NCBI GenBank assembly: GCA_012845835.1
Contig: JABAKD010000023.1
Location: forward strand, 23,871,108-23,935,107
DNA from: Undaria pinnatifida
Lineage: Eukaryota > Sar > Phaeophyceae > Laminariales > Alariaceae
Direction of reading: 5' to 3'
DNA length: 64,000 bases
This document shows positions 43,353 through 55,224 of the stretch, piece after piece. The translations under genes and the position numbers were made by a program. Under the pieces are notes generated by a model. That model saw only the letters and a program-made list of their open reading frames with translations, was not told where the DNA came from and ran no database searches. The first letter of the stretch is position 1; every line of letters starts with the position of its first letter.

Positions 43353-44192
43353 CTACAGCGGGGGTGCATTACCTGTTGTTGTCGCTGTTAGTCGGCGCGT
43401 CGTCGACGACGGAGGGGCTGGAGTGCCAAGCATGGCGGAGACGGACACAGTCGAACCGGTGGTCGCGGCGGGGGCCGTCTCCTGTAAAGAACTCCGGGAT
43501 AGATAAGTCGGCTGTGCGATGGGCGTCGCTGCAGCCAGGGCTTCTGCGGAGCCCGTGCCGCCCTCGATGGGTATGGCAAAAACCGAAGCGAAAATAGTGT
43601 CGGCGGCAGGTGAAATCGACCCGCGGCCGGTACAGCCTTCGGTAGTGGCGACGGAGGCAGAAACACGAGCGACGAATCTCCCCGGGGAAACTGGAAGGCC
43701 GTCAATCCTTATACGTGGCTCGTGTGTGCGAAAATCGTGAAACGCGGTAGAGGTGAGAGAGAGCCCACCCAAGGTATCATGTTCAGTGCGGGGCACGAGC
43801 CCACCCAAGACAGTGCTTTCGGCGAGGGGTTCGAGTCCACCCAAAGCAGTGATTTCGGTGTGGGGTACGAGCCCACCGAAGACAGTGCTTTTGGCGAGGG
43901 GCGCGAGTCGACCCGAACCGACTCCTGGGATCGGCGAGGAGGGAGCGCGCAGCCCGCGGGTCCGTAGGAGGTAGACACCGCTATCTCCAACGGGGTTGGG
44001 GCTTGTCAACCCCACGAGGTTGAAGTTTTTCAAGCCACTGCGGTTGTACTCCGTAGCGGGCTCTGGAAAACGGGCCGGAAAAATCGGCGATGCCCTTGTC
44101 GCTGCCTTTGCGGTACTCGAGTGTGCAATCGAACGCGGTGACGAGCTCAAGCTACCGCTGGACTCGTGCATTGAGGGTCCCCACTTTGCCAA
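43353..44192 (-). pseudogene. RNase H-integrase linker of element 2 with 36-bp repeats
   Basis: Disordered linker. It contains four to five tandem 12-residue units built on LGGL(V/E)P (about 43755-43910), against two in element 1 (about 8095-8155). It is broken from integrase by a shift near 43000-43350. The linker presumably keeps the enzymes flexible; no domain is seen. Confidence 0.6.
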
Positions 44193-44249
44193 TGCTCTCC
44201 TATGTCTTGTGGCCGGAGGATATGCGGAACTTTGTTCCCCTCAGTATCC

Positions 44250-45196
44250 TCAGAGGCGTTTGGGAACCCAAGCAATGCTGCCGGTCCCCAAATCTAGAGG
44301 AGTCCAGTGCCTCTCCGAGTCGAGCGTTGCTCGACTGATATACGCGATTTTCATAGTGAACAAAACGCCGTCCAGCGTCACAGTACCCTCGACGAAGCAG
44401 GGGCAGTGTTCTGACATCGCAAGGTCAGGGCCGACGCTAGAAGCTATCTCCACAACTTCACGGCTTTTCATTGGCCAACGCGCCCGAGAAATAGGTCGGA
44501 AACGCCGAAGGGGAAGCTTTGCGAGCGCTGGCCGCTGTTAACGGTCCGGTTGCGGCGCGGACGAGATTTCTTGGTTCTTGCACTCGCAGTGCAGGTGCGG
44601 AACCGACTAGGGGAGGCCGGGTGCGCCGGCCCGGTCTCATTGTCGCAAATAGCTGCGCGAACGGCAGAAAGTGCCTCACCGAGCAAGTTTTTCCTCTCCC
44701 CTGGCATAGGTTGTTGGCCCTGGGACCATCCGCCCGGAGACCAATGCCCCACACTGGGTTCAGGGGGTCGGATTCAGCCAGAAGCTTGTTGTCAGAGCTC
44801 AAAAGGTGATTTTTTTATGGCTGGATTCTGCGTGAATTTGGCGTAGGTGCCAGGTGACACGGCGTTTTGTTTCTCCCTGTCCCCAACAGCGGAGTCAAAG
44901 TTGCGCACGCCTCGACCGATGCGTTTGCGTGTGCTTGGACGAGGCGACGACATGATGAGCCCCACTGCTCGATGGTTTTGCAAAAATTTGGTCTTTTCGG
45001 CCATCATGTACTGCTCCGCGCAAGAATATGGTACGTCGTCCACGGCAAACGACGAAGGGGACCACGGTGGAAAATAGGATGGGGGCTGCCAGAATAACAC
45101 CACTTTGGCTGTGGAGTATTCGAGAGAGGGGTCAAAAGCCGTGTTGAAATTTGGGCTGCAATGTCCCCGTCCGGGAACACCAGGCCTCGGGAGCAC
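44250..45196 (-). pseudogene. NADAR remnant and PR/RT deletion junction of element 2
   Basis: 45130-44792 encodes the first half of NADAR (VLFWQPPSYF, YSCAEQYMMAEK, VGDREKQNAV, FTQNP). The second half (LLAESDPLNPVWGIGLRADG, GKNLLGEALSAVRAAI) lies in two other frames at 44802-44630, so small indels have broken it. Then VEGTVTLDG jumps directly to AYISRATLDSERHW of RNase H near 44360, removing about 2.1 kb (protease, RT, start of RNase H). Confidence 0.75.
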
Positions 45197-45720
45197 GACG
45201 CGAATCCGAACCCGTGGTATCTCGCCTCGGGTCTTTCTTCGCTCGTTGGCGGAAAAGCGCGAGAATCCGCTCTAACTGCGCCCGAAAAATGGCAAAAACC
45301 GACGGTGCAAACCCGTCGGTAGCCTCGTTGGACATTTGTGGGTCTGCAATGTCCCCTTCTGGGAACACCAGTCCTCGGCTATTTCGGCCTGTAATGTCCC
45401 CTTGCGGGAGCACCAGGCCTCGGGAGCAACATGCGAGTCCAAACCTGGGGTTTCTCGCCTCGGGTCCTCCTCACTCGCTGGCGGAAACTCGTAAGAAGCC
45501 GCCCTCATTACACCAGAAAAAGAGTCCAACACCGACGGTGCCAACCCGTCGGTAGCCTCGTTGGGCATTTGGGTCTGTAATGTCCCCGTCTGGGAACACC
45601 AGTCCTCGGCTCTTTGGGCCTGTAGTGTCCCTCTCAGGAACACCAGGCCTCGGGAGCACGACCCAAGTCCGAACTCACGGTTTCTCGCGTCGTGGCCTCT
45701 TCGCTTTTTGGCGTATAATC
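45160..45720 (-). repeat. Triplicated ~195-bp unit in the gag-pol linker of element 2
   Basis: About three imperfect tandem copies containing TGTCCCCGTC(T/C)GGGAACACCA, CACCAGGCCTCGGGAGCA and CCGTCGGTAGCCTCGTTGG. Element 1 has a single copy. The unit straddles the start of the NADAR frame, so the repeats encode alternative upstream leaders (EAWCSR, EDWCSQ). The place where element 1 has TGA is GAG here. Confidence 0.8.
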
Positions 45721-46427
45721 GCAAGAAAGCTGCTCTAACTGCGCCCGAAGGGGCAGGGGCTCTGAGCTGTTTCTGCTTGACGAGAGGCGCGATTCTTCCG
45801 TAAATTTACGGGAAAAGCGTCCAGCTGATCAGGCTGCAGGCCGTGGAGTCACCACTGGCCCGTCGCGCAGTGTCGGATCTTCTTCCTGTGCCACTGGGGC
45901 AGACGTAGCCTGAAACACGTGGGTTAGCGTGTTAAAAGAAGAAGCAGGGTCCGTAAACCCTGTGGGCGTCTTCTGGAGCGGGGCTCGGGCAAGGCAATAA
46001 TATTTTTACCCGAGGAGGCTCTCTTCCGTTATGTCTCTTGGAGAAGGGAGACGAGGTAGCTAATCTTGTCGACTCCTCCTTGATGGAAAAAACGACAGAG
46101 CGCCCGCTCTTATCTCGAGCAAACACCGGATCGAGCCTCGCAAAAGATCTCGGTGTTTCAGTGTTGGCCTTCCCACACCTCAAATCGACCGCCACCTCGT
46201 GGTCAGAAAAAGTGTTTCGAGGGTCGACCGTCCCACACCTGAAACCGACCGTCACCGCCTGGTCAGGGAGAGGGGGGGATGCACACATACGCGTAAAAAG
46301 GCGACGCGCCGTCGCTGAAGCTATATTGTTGCGCGGCGCGTACCTAGAGGGGGAGCGCGCAAAGCGTAGGCTCCCGTGCCATGGTTGATGGGGGCGGCGT
46401 TTGGAGCGCGTACCCCCATTGCTGAGT

Positions 46428-49139
46428 TTATGCCGCGGCTGAGGGAAACGGCGCTGGAAGCGCGGTTCTCCTTGCCGAACTCAGACCATGACCGAGGGAA
46501 ACGTCGCTGAAAGCGCGCGTTCTCGCTGTCGAAAAAGAAAGAAAGAAAAGAAAAAAAATTACCTGGCTGGAGGAAACCACGCTTGAAGCGCTAGTTCCCG
46601 CCGCCGGTACTACGCCGTGAGAATCGTCCGCAGACGGCGTAGGAGCCCGTGGGCTCTTGACAGAGGCAATCTGTGCTGCGTTACTGGACAGGCTAGCAAC
46701 AGAACACGAGCATCTTCTGAAACCAAAATAGGTACCCCCCGACAGTGTTGTCAACGGTGCCGTACCGCCGTCGAGCTGTCGATTGCCGTTACGGAATGTG
46801 CCAGGTTGGCGCTTGAATTTATTTTCGCCCGGATTGTGGGCGGCTCCAAAGCGCATTCGAGGAGCGGGAGCGGGGGCAGAAGAGGCGGGCGAGCGCAGGA
46901 TACCACCATGGTGATCCGACGTGAATGTGGTATCGTTGCGACAGTTTACCTGGCCCTGATCCTGAAGATGGCGACAATTGACCAGAAAGATGGCGACGAT
47001 TTTTCTTGTGGTTGTTCGGGCGAGAAGATTTGTCGTCTCGGCGGTAGCAGACCATGCGTGTTTGTCAACGTCGATGTGCGTCATCGTCGCCAAGTTGGCC
47101 AAGTTCAGGGTTCAAGCAGCCACTCGCAGTAATGAAAGGATGCCTACAATGCTTGAAGGAATGGTTGTCTTCGTGGCAGTTGAGGCAAAGCCCCCGGTTT
47201 TCTCGGAGGGCATCAGCGCGAGGTGAAAGGAGGCCGCTCCAAAGGGGAGGGTCGTCTGTCTTAAACGAGGCCTTAACGGCGAAACCTTCTGCATAGTGAT
47301 GCTCTTCTAGTGGCCAGCAGTTCGATGTGTGGTCAAGCCAAGGGTCAGATGAATCATCGATGGGCATGACAGTTGAATGATGGCTCGATCCCGTCTGCCA
47401 CGAAAGCGACTGGGACGGCACTCGGCCCTGGCCGCGCCCATGATCGGCGGGCCGGGGCCCCGACAGGGCGCATGACCGCGCTCCCGTCGAAGAAACAGGA
47501 AGAGAAAAACAAATGTTTCGCCGTTGACGGCAGGTGTCTTATCAGTCACTAAAAGACCGCCACATAGCATCCAACGAGGCGTATGGCCGCGGGTTTGTTG
47601 CCTTCGAACCAGGGTACAACGCAGGCAGGAGAGCCGGAAATTGCTCATTCGCCGCCACCCGAATCACCTCCAACACAACATCCGTCCCCGGAAACAAAAC
47701 ACGCTCACTCTCCGTTAGCGGTCGGCATAAGTACGCGAAACTCCCCACTGAAATCAGAAGAAGGCATGCCGTTACACATTCCAAAAGTATGCAACTTAGT
47801 GTAGCCCTCCTCCGTGTCAACCCCGTCGAAGCGCGTGATCAACAGACGCGACAGGAGGGTGAAAGCCTCAGGCCCAGATGCTCCTCCTGCCATGGCTCTT
47901 GACACTTTTTGCCTGCTACCACGACCACCTCGCTGTGGTCCGTGCTCGAGGACGAAGACGAGCGGGAGGAGGTTGACGAGCCGTCCCACGCTGAACGTCC
48001 TCTCGCGCCATTTCTCCGCCGTCCGTTGCCTCCTCGGCGGCGCCCTCAGGCACACCAGCACCCGATGCGCTGTCACCCCCGCGGCGGTGGTGGTGGTCAC
48101 CACCCCCACCATTTTTGCCGCCACCCCCAAGGTTGCGGTCCCCGCGGTCGCGACTGTCGCGACATTTTCCCCGGTTTCGTTCTGCCAACTCTTCCTCCGG
48201 GGTTCGGCCAAAAGACAGGGTCGGGGTCCTCGTCGTGGGCTATCAGCAGGGCCTTGACGAGGGCAAGGGTCGGGGCGGCTCTCGTCTGTCTAGCATAGGG
48301 CGTACAATCCACGCGAGCCCAGGCCGCTTCCACTGAGGACGTCCGCTTGCCGCGACGCCGGCCTCTCTGACGGGAGGAGGGCGCAGGCCGTTTCCACCAC
48401 CGCGGGTCGCCAACGCTGAGGAGAAGTCTACCCTCGGTGCAGGCGCCATGCACGCGACGATGCCCTTGAAGAAGGCGTCGTTCCCGGGTCGTGGTCGCTG
48501 GGATGCGACACCCTGCGGGCGCGACGAAGGCAAGGGAGCCGCGGTAGCTCCCGCCGCAGCCGACGCAACTGATTGGGCGAGGGCTTGTTGCGCCCTCTTC
48601 GCTACCAGGGACGCCTCCCGCGCAGTGGTCTTCGCCTGCTCGATATCTTCGTCAAACCGACGTCGGCGTGCTATCGTCTGGTTGGCGACGTCGAGCGCCC
48701 ACTGGGCCCGCGCCGCCGCGTATGCCAAGTCCAAGGGGGCGGCATGGGCGCCTCGGTCCCGGGAGCTCTGGGGGTGGCGCTCTGTCGAGCGCGGAGAGCC
48801 CAGGTGGCGGCGGTGGTGCCCTGCCGAGCGCGGGGGGGGCAGCTGGTGGCGCTTCCCCGGGGCTGGCGAGAGCTGGCGTCGAGACGCCCCCGAGTCCGGT
48901 GGGGGTTGGTCCGTCTTCTTCTCAGCGAAACCGGCGAATCGACCCGCTTGGTTGGTGGGAACGGGTGGAGGTATGGTGCTCCGTCTTCTGTCTCGTCGCC
49001 GGAACCCGCCTCTGGTGGTTCCCCCCGTCTCGAGTCGCGGGATCTCGAGCGAGCTCTCCCTGTCTCGTGGGCATCCAGGTTGGGGTTCGTGGAAGACCTC
49101 AGCCTGCCCCGAGTAGCCCGCTTCCTCACTGGTAGACAT
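46428..49139 (-). pseudogene. gag: Gag of element 2, frameshifted
   Basis: Starts at MSTSEE (49139) but is split into several frames: N-terminal 298 codons (49139-48243), Gly-poor middle and capsid-like parts (48211-47705, 47820-47542), zinc knuckle (CLNCHEDNHSFKHC, within 47421-47065) and C-terminal end (47102-46428). Much of the Gly-rich region is shorter than in element 1. At the end, GN is followed by a sense CGA where element 1 has TAA, so the frame runs on into the linker. Identity to element 1 Gag is only moderate, in contrast with the near-identical flanks. Confidence 0.75.
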
Positions 49140-49559
49140 GTTGCTTGTTGTCTGTATGGAGGGCAGCCGAAGGAGGGGGTGTGAGGAAAGGTGGCGGGAT
49201 GGGAACGACGCGTAAAGAAGCTATGGAGGCAGATATATTGTTGTGATGTCCCTGCTGTAAGTAGCGATATATCTGTGTTTCAGCAAACAGCAAGACATGG
49301 GCCTCGACTCCGTCCAGCATCAGTCATGGTAGCAGCCACGCCAACTAACCGTATAAAAGGAGTACAGCAGTAAGAAGGGTACCATCCACCAAAACCGCAA
49401 CATAAGAGCAGCGCCCAGTCTGACCGTAGGGTATACGGGTAACGCCCGCACGAACCGCAGTAAAAGCAGCTAAAACTGGGCAGCACTGACCCTAACCGCA
49501 GTGCAGGGGGTGCAACACCGTAGAGGTACGTCTGCAGCCTTCGCACTTAAACAGGCATC

Positions 49560-50760
49560 ATTCAACCTAAGCGTTGGGGGTAGCACAGGAAAGCGTCGCC
49601 CAAAACGCCGACGCTCATCGCACCAAAACAGGCACCATTTACTCTAGGTGCAGTGCAGGGGTTATCACAATGAAGGATCGCCCAACACGCCGACGCTCGT
49701 CGCACCAAAACAGGCAGCATTTACCCTAGGTGTAGTGTAGGGGTGGAAGCATAGTGAAGGGTCGCCCATCACGCTGACACTCATCGCACCAAAACAGGCA
49801 GCATTTAACCTAGGTGTAGTGTGGGGGGTAGCACAGTGAAGGGTCGCCCAACACGCTGACACTCGTCGCACCAAAACAGGCAGCATTTACCCTAGGTGTA
49901 GTGTAGGGGTGGAAGCACAGTGAAGGATCGCCCAACACGCTGACACTCATCGCACCAGCACAGGCAGCATTTAACCTAGGTGTAGTGTAGGGGGGGAACA
50001 CAGTGAAAGGTCACCCAACACGCTGACACTCATCGCATCAAAACGGGCAGCATTTAACCTAGGTGTAGTGTAGGGGTGGAAGCACAATGAAGAGTCGCTC
50101 AACACGCTGACTCTCATCGCACCAAAACAGGCAGCATTTACCCTAGGTGTAGTGTAGGGGTGGAAGCGCAGTGAAGGGTCGCCCAACACGCTGACACTCA
50201 TCGCACCAAAACAGGCAGCATTTAACCTAGGTGTAGCGTAGGGGGTAGCAGAGTGAAGGGTCGCCCAACACGCCGACACTCATCGCACCAAAACAGGCAG
50301 CATTTACCCTAGGTGTAGTGTAGGGGTGGAAGCACAGTGAAGGGTCGCCCAACACGCCGACACTCATGGCACTAAAACAGGCAGCATTTACCCTAGGTGT
50401 AGCGTAGGGGTGGAAGCACAGTGAAGGATCGCCCAACACGCTGACACTCATCGCACCAAAAGAGGCAGCATTTAACCTAGGTGTAGTGTAGGGGGGGAAC
50501 ACAGTGAAAGGTCACCCAACACGCTGACACTCATCGCACCAAAACGGGCAGTATTTAACCTAGGTGTGGTGTAGGGGTGGAAGCATAATGAAGAGTCGCT
50601 CAACACGCTGACGCTCATCGCACCAAAAGAGGCAGCATTTACCCTAGGTGTAGTGTAGGGGTGGAAGCGCAGTGAAGGGTCGCCCAACACGCTGACACTC
50701 ATCGCACGAAAACAGGCAGCATTTAACCTAGGTGTAGTGTAAGGGGGCAGCACAGTAGAG
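49560..50760 (-). repeat. 83-bp satellite array in leader of element 2
   Basis: About 14 units of the same 83-84 bp monomer as in element 1, with fewer of the GTGTAAGATC variants and a different copy number. Degenerate units lie at both edges. Confidence 0.9.
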
Positions 50761-52833
50761 GATCGCGCACCAACCGTATAAAAAAAAAACGGGCAGCATC
50801 CGCCCCAACAGTAGTGTAGGGGGGGGGGGGTAGCACATTGAAGGATCGCGCAGCCAACCGTATAAAAACGGGCAGCATCTGCCCCCACAGTAGTGTAGGG
50901 GGCGGGGGTAGGACAGTATACGTTCGCGCACCACCCGTATAAAAAACGGGCAATATAACCCCCCCAAACAAGGTAGTTTCCCCCGACCGCACTCGAGGGG
51001 GACGGTCGCGCCTACAGTAGTGCTGATTGCTGCAGTATCACTGCTGTGTTCACAGGTAACGGCAATTTCAACCGCACCAAGATGGGTAGTGTAGTACCAA
51101 CACCAGCTGTAGAAAAATGTGCACGCCCACAGTCGAATAGAAAGGCTGTTTGCCCCCAAAGGTACCGCATCAAACGGGCTGTTCTCCACTGCACTAGTAA
51201 AAGCTGTGAAGCGCAGTATCTCCGCGAACTGTGTAGTAAGCGCTCTGTAACGGGCAGTAGCTGTCCGAACATGTGCAGAGAAGAAGAAAAAAAAATCCAG
51301 CGTAGACCCTAGCAATATCGTGAAGGGCAGCACATGTACCGGCAGGAAGACGGCCTAACGCCCGGACAGCTGAAAGAAAAAATCCGTACCCACTCCCACC
51401 GATAAAGGGAGAGTACGTTGACAGCAGTGCGGAGTGCCGCACGGTCACAGCTGTGCATACACAGAAAGTGGTATTATAGTCCCCGCGTACCCATGAATGG
51501 GAGAATATAGGGCATCGCACACACCAACAGCCTTGCCCAAAAAAGCCAGCACAGAGTTTCAGCGTTCACTAGGTTCAAGTTCTAGTCACGGAGGGGCCAG
51601 GACGAAAAAAAAAAACTCTCGAATCGAACTTGCAAGGAGCACTCGCACAGCAGTGGGGGGTGTCAGAGCTGCGGTGCTGTAACTGTGGACGCTGGGGCAG
51701 TGAAGGGTCGAGCTATGTGGTGGATGGGCAGGAGCAAAGTAGGCGGCTTGGCTGCTGTACAGTGACTTCTACAGAAGAGAATCCGGCGGTATTTGGCAGG
51801 CATTGACAGCGAGCCCATTGTGCTGCACTGTAGTTGGCACCTCTGCAAAAATGATGGTGGTTGAAGCTACGCGACGCACAGCAGTAGTGGAACGCTGTTG
51901 ATCGAAAAAGATCGGAGAGGGGTCCGAGGTGCGTCAAATTAGTAGCTGGTACTAATTTCGGCAGAAAGGGGGCAGCTGCTTGTTCGACGCACAAGAATGA
52001 TCGACGTATGTACTGAAACCCATACGATAACGCGTGTACTGGAAAATTCGCCAAACGAAAAAGCCCAAACATTCCACGAGCACCGCCTGTTCCTTCCCAG
52101 GTAGGATCACAACGAAGGAGCCCCGACATGAGCTCCTAGAGCACGGTGCCCGTAGTCCAAGGGGGTCCCGCGAAGGGCGGTCTGGCTCCGACAGCAAAGG
52201 TGTATGCTGGTCGATGGGCTCTCTCAGCAAGCGAAGTCCCCGTCGAAGGTCATTCGAAAGGTTGATTCCAGTATGCTTGTTCGTGGCGTGTCGTGCATAA
52301 TATGCCTTCGAGCCCCAAAACGCAAAAAAAAAGTAAGTCGATGGCCGATCTTGGGGCTTGTGCTGGCAACTCGCGGAAATGTGCTGTGCAACATCCTGGC
52401 AGAGCGCGGAGCAAACAAGTCTGATGGGTGGGGCTCGGGCAGTTCCACTGCGGAGTGGTCTATGACCAGCTGGCGGTGAACTGATGCGACCAAAGGTCGG
52501 GACGAGGAGTGTGCTCCAAAGAGCAGTGTCGTCCGCACGTACTCGGAAGGTGTCCTCTGTGTGGTGCGTGCCCAGCAACCAACAGGAGGGACCAAAATTC
52601 GAGACGAGGAGTGTGCTTCGCAGAGCAGTGTCGTCAGCACGTACTTGGAAGGTGTCGTCCATGTGGTACGTGCCCGGCGACCAACAGGAGGGGCCCCTGC
52701 CATCTTACTGCTGTTGTGGTCGCCGTTGTAGGAGGAAGGGCGCTCCCTCCATTGAGAAGCCACCCGAGAAGGAACAGGGGTTGTGGGCTCGATGGAAAGC
52801 AAAAGCAAAATCGCTCGTACGAAAAAAAATATG
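50761..52833 (-). other. Distal 5' leader of element 2
   Basis: About 2 kb nearly identical to 17570-19530 of element 1, including the tRNA-T-arm-like piece, the A run and the two-copy 100-bp unit (about 52490-52690). It ends at GCTCGTACG and an A run, then joins gene copy D. No PBS or LTR. Confidence 0.7.
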
Positions 52834-52837
52834 CATG

Positions 52838-53324
52838 CACCGGCGACATCAAGGTCGGTGACCTCCTGAAGAAGGCAGGCGACCACTTGCTCGATATACA
52901 TCCCGCATTCCATTCCCACGGTGCCACGAGGGCGTTCGACATCGAGGTACGTTCTACTCTTATCTTGCGTCCTGTGTGTCACGATTCGAGACATCCATGT
53001 CTCTTGCTCAAGACTAGGGGATTGCGTGCGGATATAGTCTATGAAGTGCGGCTCTTTTTCCGAGTACCAAGAGCAAGTACAACAATACCACAACAATTAC
53101 TAACAACGAAAGGGGCTCCAAAAATTTGGATTGTTACGACGTCTGCTGGAGAGAAGTACGAATACTTTTTACACATACTTATCAACGTCCTCCCGCCATG
53201 CTTCAACGTTTGTGGACAGATCCACAAGATCATCGACAAAAAACAAGAGTGCAAGGTGCTGGGTACCCCCGCTGAGGAGGAAGAGTCCAAGCAAGCCTGC
53301 ATGCTCCTTCGGAAGCAATGTTGA
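52838..53324 (+). pseudogene. Unknown Cys-rich gene, copy D (3' part)
   Basis: Begins inside the internal exon (CTGDIKVGDLLKK) directly after element 2. Unlike other copies, the exon, the putative intron and the terminal segment form one open frame to TGA at 53324, because one T is missing in a T run near 53170. It keeps the GAG/GTACGT donor. The Cys-rich exon and all upstream sequence are missing, so it cannot make the full protein. Near-identical to copies B and C. Confidence 0.6.
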
Positions 53325-53843
53325 CAGCACGTTCTTTATAGAACGTTAAGTTGTGGTTTATTATACCAGCATCGTTTTTTGAGAACTATGCCTAAATGCG
53401 TGCTCTTCGTCTTTCAGGAATACAAATAAATGTACTTCACATGTTTGCGGTGTATGCGTTCAAGTTCCTGCTTCCAGCATGTTTTTTTTGGCACTGCGCT
53501 CCTTTACATCTTAAGTTGTAGTTTTCCTGTCTCTATCCTTGACAAGCGCGTGCCTGGTAATAATTTATTATTGATGATCGACTTAGAGAGAGCTATTAAT
53601 AAGTGTACAGGTGCTACCTGAGAGGTGGAAGGATATGCCAAGCAAGTCCTCCGACGTGCCCATCATGGACTGGGCGAATGGATGATAATAACAAACTTAT
53701 AATCATAATCGTCTCTATCCTGTACCGTTGTACGATATATGGACCTCTTGGCATTTTCAAGTCGCCAGTTGCGCCATTTGTGCTTCTTTTCCGCCTTCCT
53801 ACTGAATGTCCATTCCTCCTTCCGCGAGCGAAGCCCTTGTACA
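53325..53843 (+). repeat. 3' flank of copy D, hairpin-less
   Basis: Same as the flank of copies A and C, but the GC hairpin core is missing (CCGCGAGCGAAGCCCTTGTA remains). Confidence 0.7.
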
Positions 53844-54600
53844 CCATATTATTAATAGTAAAGGACAGAGGTGTGCAACAGTGGGGACGGTGGTACTCGC
53901 AAGCACCAGTGGAAGGCCGACATTTTATAAACAAAAGAAAAGGCTCATCTCCCACAGAACGAAAAAAGACGGCCCACCCACCCACCACGGACGACGCAGT
54001 GCACCCTCCACCCACCCACCGACCAAACCTTTACTACATACAGCAGTACAGCAGTGCAGCAGTACGTACAGCAGTGCACCTGCACCCAAAAAAAAAACAA
54101 ATTGGTGCTCTATCATCCTCAGAGCTCTCTATGTAAATCTATATATCTTAGTTCGCTTATCACATATATGCACATCCTTACGTCTGCGGATATCTCCCAC
54201 CTCTGACCGCCTTTCCGCGCGGTTTCTTCGCTGAGGTGTGCCCCCGCCTCGACTGCAACCACCGGCTCAGCTGATCCGCCCGCTCGGCGCCGTAGCGCGC
54301 GCGCGAGGCCTCGACGTCGAAATCTACGACGAGATCTCCGAAAAATCGTGCCCTGTGAGACGTTTTTTGGTGCGTAGTCTGCACACAGGGCTAATGTCTT
54401 CGCGTTATTTCTTCGGTACGTGTTCTCTGACCTCCGACACACGGGGGGGGGTCGATTACCTGGCCGGCGTCGCCATTGTAAAGGCCACTAAGCGAGGTTT
54501 GTGCTAGGATCTGGGGAAGAAAAGTTCGTAATCCCCGAGGACACATGCCACCCAGGCGTAGTGGAGAACTGCTAAGTCTACAGCAGCACGTATACATGTA
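53844..54600. other. No gene recognised
   Basis: GC-rich patch at 54180-54330 with overlapping open frames on both strands (for example minus 54384-54178, DLVVDFDVEASRARYG). No family recognised. C/A-rich microsatellite-like sequence is at 53970-54030. Confidence 0.35.
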
Positions 54601-54633
54601 CATGATGTACAGCAGTAGCTGAAGCTATGATGA

Positions 54634-54990
54634 GCCTGCAGCATCACGAAGCTACAAATGGTATATGCACAGCAGCATCACGAAGCTACAAATGGTATAT
54701 GCACAGCAGCATCACGAAGCTACAAATGGTATATGCACAGCAGAATCACGAAGCTACAAATGGTATATGCACAGCAGCAGCTAGGCCTCGTGGAGAACTG
54801 CGAACTCTCAATATTTTTGAACCCCCGGTAGTCTACAGCAGCACGTATAAATCAGCAGCACGTACATGTACATGATGTACAGCAGTAGCTGAAGCTATAA
54901 TGAGCCTGCAGCATGACGAAGCTACAAATGGTATATGCACAGCAGCATCACGAAGCTACAAATGGTATATGCACAGCAGGTATATGCACA
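54634..54990. repeat. 34-bp minisatellite within a larger duplication
   Basis: Unit CAGCATCACGAAGCTACAAA plus TGGTATATGCACAG, four copies at about 54640-54778 and two at about 54910-54978. The segment around it (ACATGATGTACAGCAGTAGC) is duplicated at about 54590 and 54865. Confidence 0.9.
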
Positions 54991-55224
54991 GCAGCAGCTG
55001 TGGCCGCGCCTTTCTGCGTAGCAACGCAGAGCGTCACCCAGCTGGGGTGAACCGCCATGCTCTCCCATAATTTCCAGGCTGCCTTCTCGCATTGTTCCGC
55101 CGCACACGGGAAATCGGGAAAAAAATGTCGGCATTTTCCCTTTCCAGTATCTCCCATATATGAATTAACAAACTTCGTCTAACTCTTGGCATTACTTCTT
55201 ACCCTCTTAATATTTACTATCCTG

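Larger units (their letters stand above)
39754..52833 (-). mobile_element. LTR retrotransposon element 2 (decayed relative of element 1)
   Basis: 3' LTR 40022-39754, 3' non-coding to 40875, integrase with chromodomain, linker, NADAR, linker, gag, leader with satellite; the 5' LTR is absent. Its right end at about 52833 runs directly into gene copy D. Protease, RT and half of RNase H are deleted (junction near 44360). The leader and the integrase/3' end are nearly identical to element 1, while gag and NADAR are diverged, so it is a mosaic. Confidence 0.85.
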
